Part shown: positions 61,768 through 64,000 of the stretch, piece after piece
Position numbering within the stretch: the stretch's first letter is position 1
Layout of the letters: every line of letters begins with the position of its first letter
Source: Stieleria sedimenti
GTDB lineage: Bacteria; Planctomycetota; Planctomycetia; Pirellulales; Pirellulaceae
Reading direction: 5' to 3'
Length of the DNA: 64,000 nucleotides
Assembly: GCF_025060895.1 (NCBI RefSeq)
Contig: NZ_JANZKV010000037.1
Location: forward strand, 1 to 64,000
Notes under the pieces: model-generated
What the model was told of the DNA's origin: nothing
The model's input: only the letters and a program-made list of their open reading frames with translations
The model's database searches: none
Made by a program: the position numbers and the translations under genes

Positions 61768-64000
61768 ATGGGTGATCAGGTACAGAGTGTGGCGATGCCA
61801 CGACCGCATGGGGGTGGGCACGTGGAAAAACCGAATCACGACGATTTCACGCTGGATTTACAAGGCGAGACAATCTCGGGGGAAGAAGCTGAAACTGCTG
61901 AGCATCCCGAGCAAATCGGTCGCTACCGGATCGAGAAGGTCTTGGGGAAAGGCGGTTTCGGCCTCGTGTATTTGGGCCACGATGAACGCCTGGATCGGCC
62001 CGTTGCCGTCAAAGTTCCGCATGCCCATCTGATTTCCCGGCCTGAAGATGCAGAGGCCTATCTGGCCGAGGCTCGCACCGTGGCAAGTCTCGATCATGAC
62101 CACATTGTGCCGGTTTACGATGTCGGGACGACTGACGATTGTTCCTGCTTCGTCGTCTGCAAATATATCGACGGGACGGATCTGTCGACCAAACTCAAAC
62201 AGCACCGTTTCAACTACCGCGATGCCGCCGAATTGGTGGCCACGGTCGCCGAAGCGCTGGGTTACGCCCACAAACAAGGCTTGGTGCATCGGGATGTGAA
62301 ACCGGGCAACATTCTCATTGGGAAAGACGACAAGCCCCACGTCGTAGACTTCGGCTTGGCGCTGCGAGAGGAGAATATCGGCAAAGGACCGAAATACGCG
62401 GGGACTCCCAGCTACATGTCGCCCGAGCAGGCTCGTGGCGAGGGGCACCGGGTTGATGGGCGGAGTGATATTTTCAGTTTAGGCGTGGTTTTCTACGAAC
62501 TGCTAATCGGCCGTCGCCCGTTCAATGGCGATTCGCGTGATGAACTCTTCGATCAGATTTCAAGCTACGAGCCCCGCCCTTTGCGGCAGTACGACGAGAA
62601 GATTCCGAAGGAGCTAGAGCGGATCTGCCACAAGGCGATGTCAAAGCGTGCTCGCGATCGGTATTCGTCGGCCTACGATCTGGCCGAAGACCTGCGGCAC
62701 TTCCTCGTTGAACAAACGATGATCCAAAATAGCGTGACGCCCGGAAGCACCGAGCCTGCAACACTGGAATTCAGCCAACAGTCCCACGCAACATCCTCCG
62801 GGGATCCTGCGACGGATCCAATGACGCCGCCTGGTTCGAGTACTTCCGCGGATAGTCAGCCCGTGAGGATTGTGCCGAAGGGACTGCGGTCCTTTGACGC
62901 TCACGACGCTGACTTTTTTCTGGAGTTGTTGCCCGGTCCTCGCGACCGCAACGGTCTGCCCGACAGTCTGCGATTCTGGAAGACCCGCATTGAGGAAACC
63001 GATCCTGAAAATGCATTCTCCGTTGGGTTAATCTACGGGCCATCGGGCTGTGGGAAGTCGTCGCTTGTCAGGGCAGGATTGCTGCCTCGGCTCTCCGACG
63101 ACGTGATCAGTGTCTACATGGAAGCCACATCGGACGAAATCGAGACTCGGATACTGCGCGGGCTACGAAAGCGTTTCGCGGCGATCGATTGTGACATGAG
63201 TCTCAAGGATACGCTGGCAGCGTTGCGACGCGGCCAAGGCATTCCGGTCGGCAAGAAGGTGCTCATCGTTCTCGATCAGTTTGAGCAGTGGTTACACAAC
63301 ACGAATGAGGACGGAAACGCCGAATTGGTGCAAGCCCTGCGGCAGTGTGATGGTGGGCGGGTCCAGTGTCTGATTATGGTACGAGACGACTTTTGGATGG
63401 CTGTGACGCGATTTCTTCGGGAACTGGAGATTCGGTTGCTCGAAGATCAAAACGTTTCGGCCGTTGACCTCTTCCCAGAACGCCATGCCGTCAAAGTGCT
63501 TACCGCGTTCGGTCGAGCTTACGGTGCTATTCCCGATGTCCCTGGCGATCCCCCGCAAGAGCAGGACGAGTTCGTCAGAACTTCGGTCAACAGTTTGGCA
63601 GAAGGAGGCAAGGTGATTTGTGTCCGACTTGCTCTCTTTGCGCAAATGATGAAGAGCAAACCCTGGACGCCGGCTACATTGACTCAACTCGGTGGAACGA
63701 AAGGTATCGGTGTCACTTTTCTGGAGGAGGCGTTCTCGTCGTCGGGGGCTTCACCTGCGCATCGCTATCATCAAAAGGCAGCTCGCGAGGTGCTTCGGTC
63801 GTTCGTGCCTGAGTCCGACATCAAGGGGCAGATGAAGTCCTACGACGAGTTGCTGGAGGCATCCGGATACGCGCATTACCCCAAGGATTTTGAGGCTCTC
63901 ATCAACCTGCTGGATGGCGAGATGCGGCTCATCACACCGACCGATCCTGGCGGTGTGGACTCGAGTGATGAGCCCGATTCTCTCTCAGACGAGAATCTAA
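61768..64000 (+). CDS. Ser/Thr kinase fused to a STAND-type NTPase (partial, runs off the end)
   Basis: The open frame reaches the window edge, so the 3-prime end is missing. The kinase domain (about residues 50-310) shows GKGGFG, VAVKVPH (catalytic Lys), LVHRDVKPGNI, VDFGLA and GTPSYMSPEQA. After a Pro/Ser linker, an nSTAND-like NTPase follows with Walker A GLIYGPSGCGKSSLVRAGLL (about residue 428) and Walker B KVLIVLDQFEQW. Start at 61768 is uncertain; ATG at 61795 is an option. STAND proteins often sense infection, and WD40 or TPR repeats may follow beyond the window. Confidence 0.85.
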   Translation, partial: MGDQVQSVAMPRPHGGGHVEKPNHDDFTLDLQGETISGEEAETAEHPEQIGRYRIEKVLGKGGFGLVYLGHDERLDRPVAVKVPHAHLISRPEDAEAYLAEARTVASLDHDHIVPVYDVGTTDDCSCFVVCKYIDGTDLSTKLKQHRFNYRDAAELVATVAEALGYAHKQGLVHRDVKPGNILIGKDDKPHVVDFGLALREENIGKGPKYAGTPSYMSPEQARGEGHRVDGRSDIFSLGVVFYELLIGRRPFNGDSRDELFDQISSYEPRPLRQYDEKIPKELERICHKAMSKRARDRYSSAYDLAEDLRHFLVEQTMIQNSVTPGSTEPATLEFSQQSHATSSGDPATDPMTPPGSSTSADSQPVRIVPKGLRSFDAHDADFFLELLPGPRDRNGLPDSLRFWKTRIEETDPENAFSVGLIYGPSGCGKSSLVRAGLLPRLSDDVISVYMEATSDEIETRILRGLRKRFAAIDCDMSLKDTLAALRRGQGIPVGKKVLIVLDQFEQWLHNTNEDGNAELVQALRQCDGGRVQCLIMVRDDFWMAVTRFLRELEIRLLEDQNVSAVDLFPERHAVKVLTAFGRAYGAIPDVPGDPPQEQDEFVRTSVNSLAEGGKVICVRLALFAQMMKSKPWTPATLTQLGGTKGIGVTFLEEAFSSSGASPAHRYHQKAAREVLRSFVPESDIKGQMKSYDELLEASGYAHYPKDFEALINLLDGEMRLITPTDPGGVDSSDEPDSLSDENL

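Noticed and set aside
1-64000. CRISPR array
   Set aside because: No set of regularly spaced direct repeats with unique spacers was seen; the only tandem array is the hexamer inside a gene.

Overview
The window looks like a planctomycete chromosome (Rhodopirellula/Pirellulaceae type). The signs are a DUF1580 protein, large Ser/Thr kinases paired with a TIGR02999-type sigma factor, a FloA-like protein, GC-rich core genes and many palindromic intergenic repeats. No species can be named from the sequence alone.

Core region (1-21.3 kb). After a small minus-strand gene come floA and an alpha/beta hydrolase, then two adjacent CBS-domain genes. A type II secretion/type IV pilus-like pseudopilin cluster follows (5.0-13.6 kb): a free-standing major-pilin-like gene with its own terminator, then a GspL-like, a GspM/PilO-like, a GspC/PilP-like, GspE, GspF and four minor pilin-like proteins. 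One of these minor pilins carries a golvesin-like domain. No secretin or prepilin peptidase is present. The minus-strand block holds pssA, a DUF4272 gene, pheT, pheS, rplT, rpmI and pyrF. PheT is short and appears to lack the EMAP-like domain.

Island (21.2 kb onward). A tRNA-Pro(GGG) gene is followed directly by a tyrosine recombinase, so this is a probable integration site. No right-hand att copy was seen, so the far border probably lies beyond the window. From 22.6 to 40.8 kb the island holds accessory minus-strand genes: a methyltransferase-like protein, an HExxH protease-like protein, a HAF/PEP-CTERM protein, a kinase-sigma pair, two secreted paralogues with a third decayed copy, and a replication/maintenance module (primase-like, SF2 helicase, ParB-like, DUF1580, excisionase-like HTH). 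The spacers contain a clear 196-bp MITE with a 7-bp target duplication and several repeated palindromes.

Defence cluster (41.3-60.3 kb). This is a complete BREX type 1 system, with genes in the order HTH regulator, brxA, brxB, brxC, pglX, [PIN-like nuclease, BrxU/GmrSD-like DUF262-DUF1524, TIR protein, AbiEi-like, AbiEii-like], pglZ, brxL. Five accessory genes of four defence types sit between pglX and pglZ. Most neighbouring genes overlap by 1-14 nt. A 12-bp perfect inverted repeat lies just upstream of the AbiEi-like gene. The AbiE-like pair overlaps pglZ, which overlaps brxL. A repressor/toxin pair may therefore control the second half of the BREX system; this is the most novel arrangement in the window. 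pglX also carries a dispersed intergenic-type palindromic repeat read through in frame.

Right end (60.3-64 kb). Two small minus-strand genes are followed by a Ser/Thr kinase fused to a STAND-type NTPase, which runs off the window.
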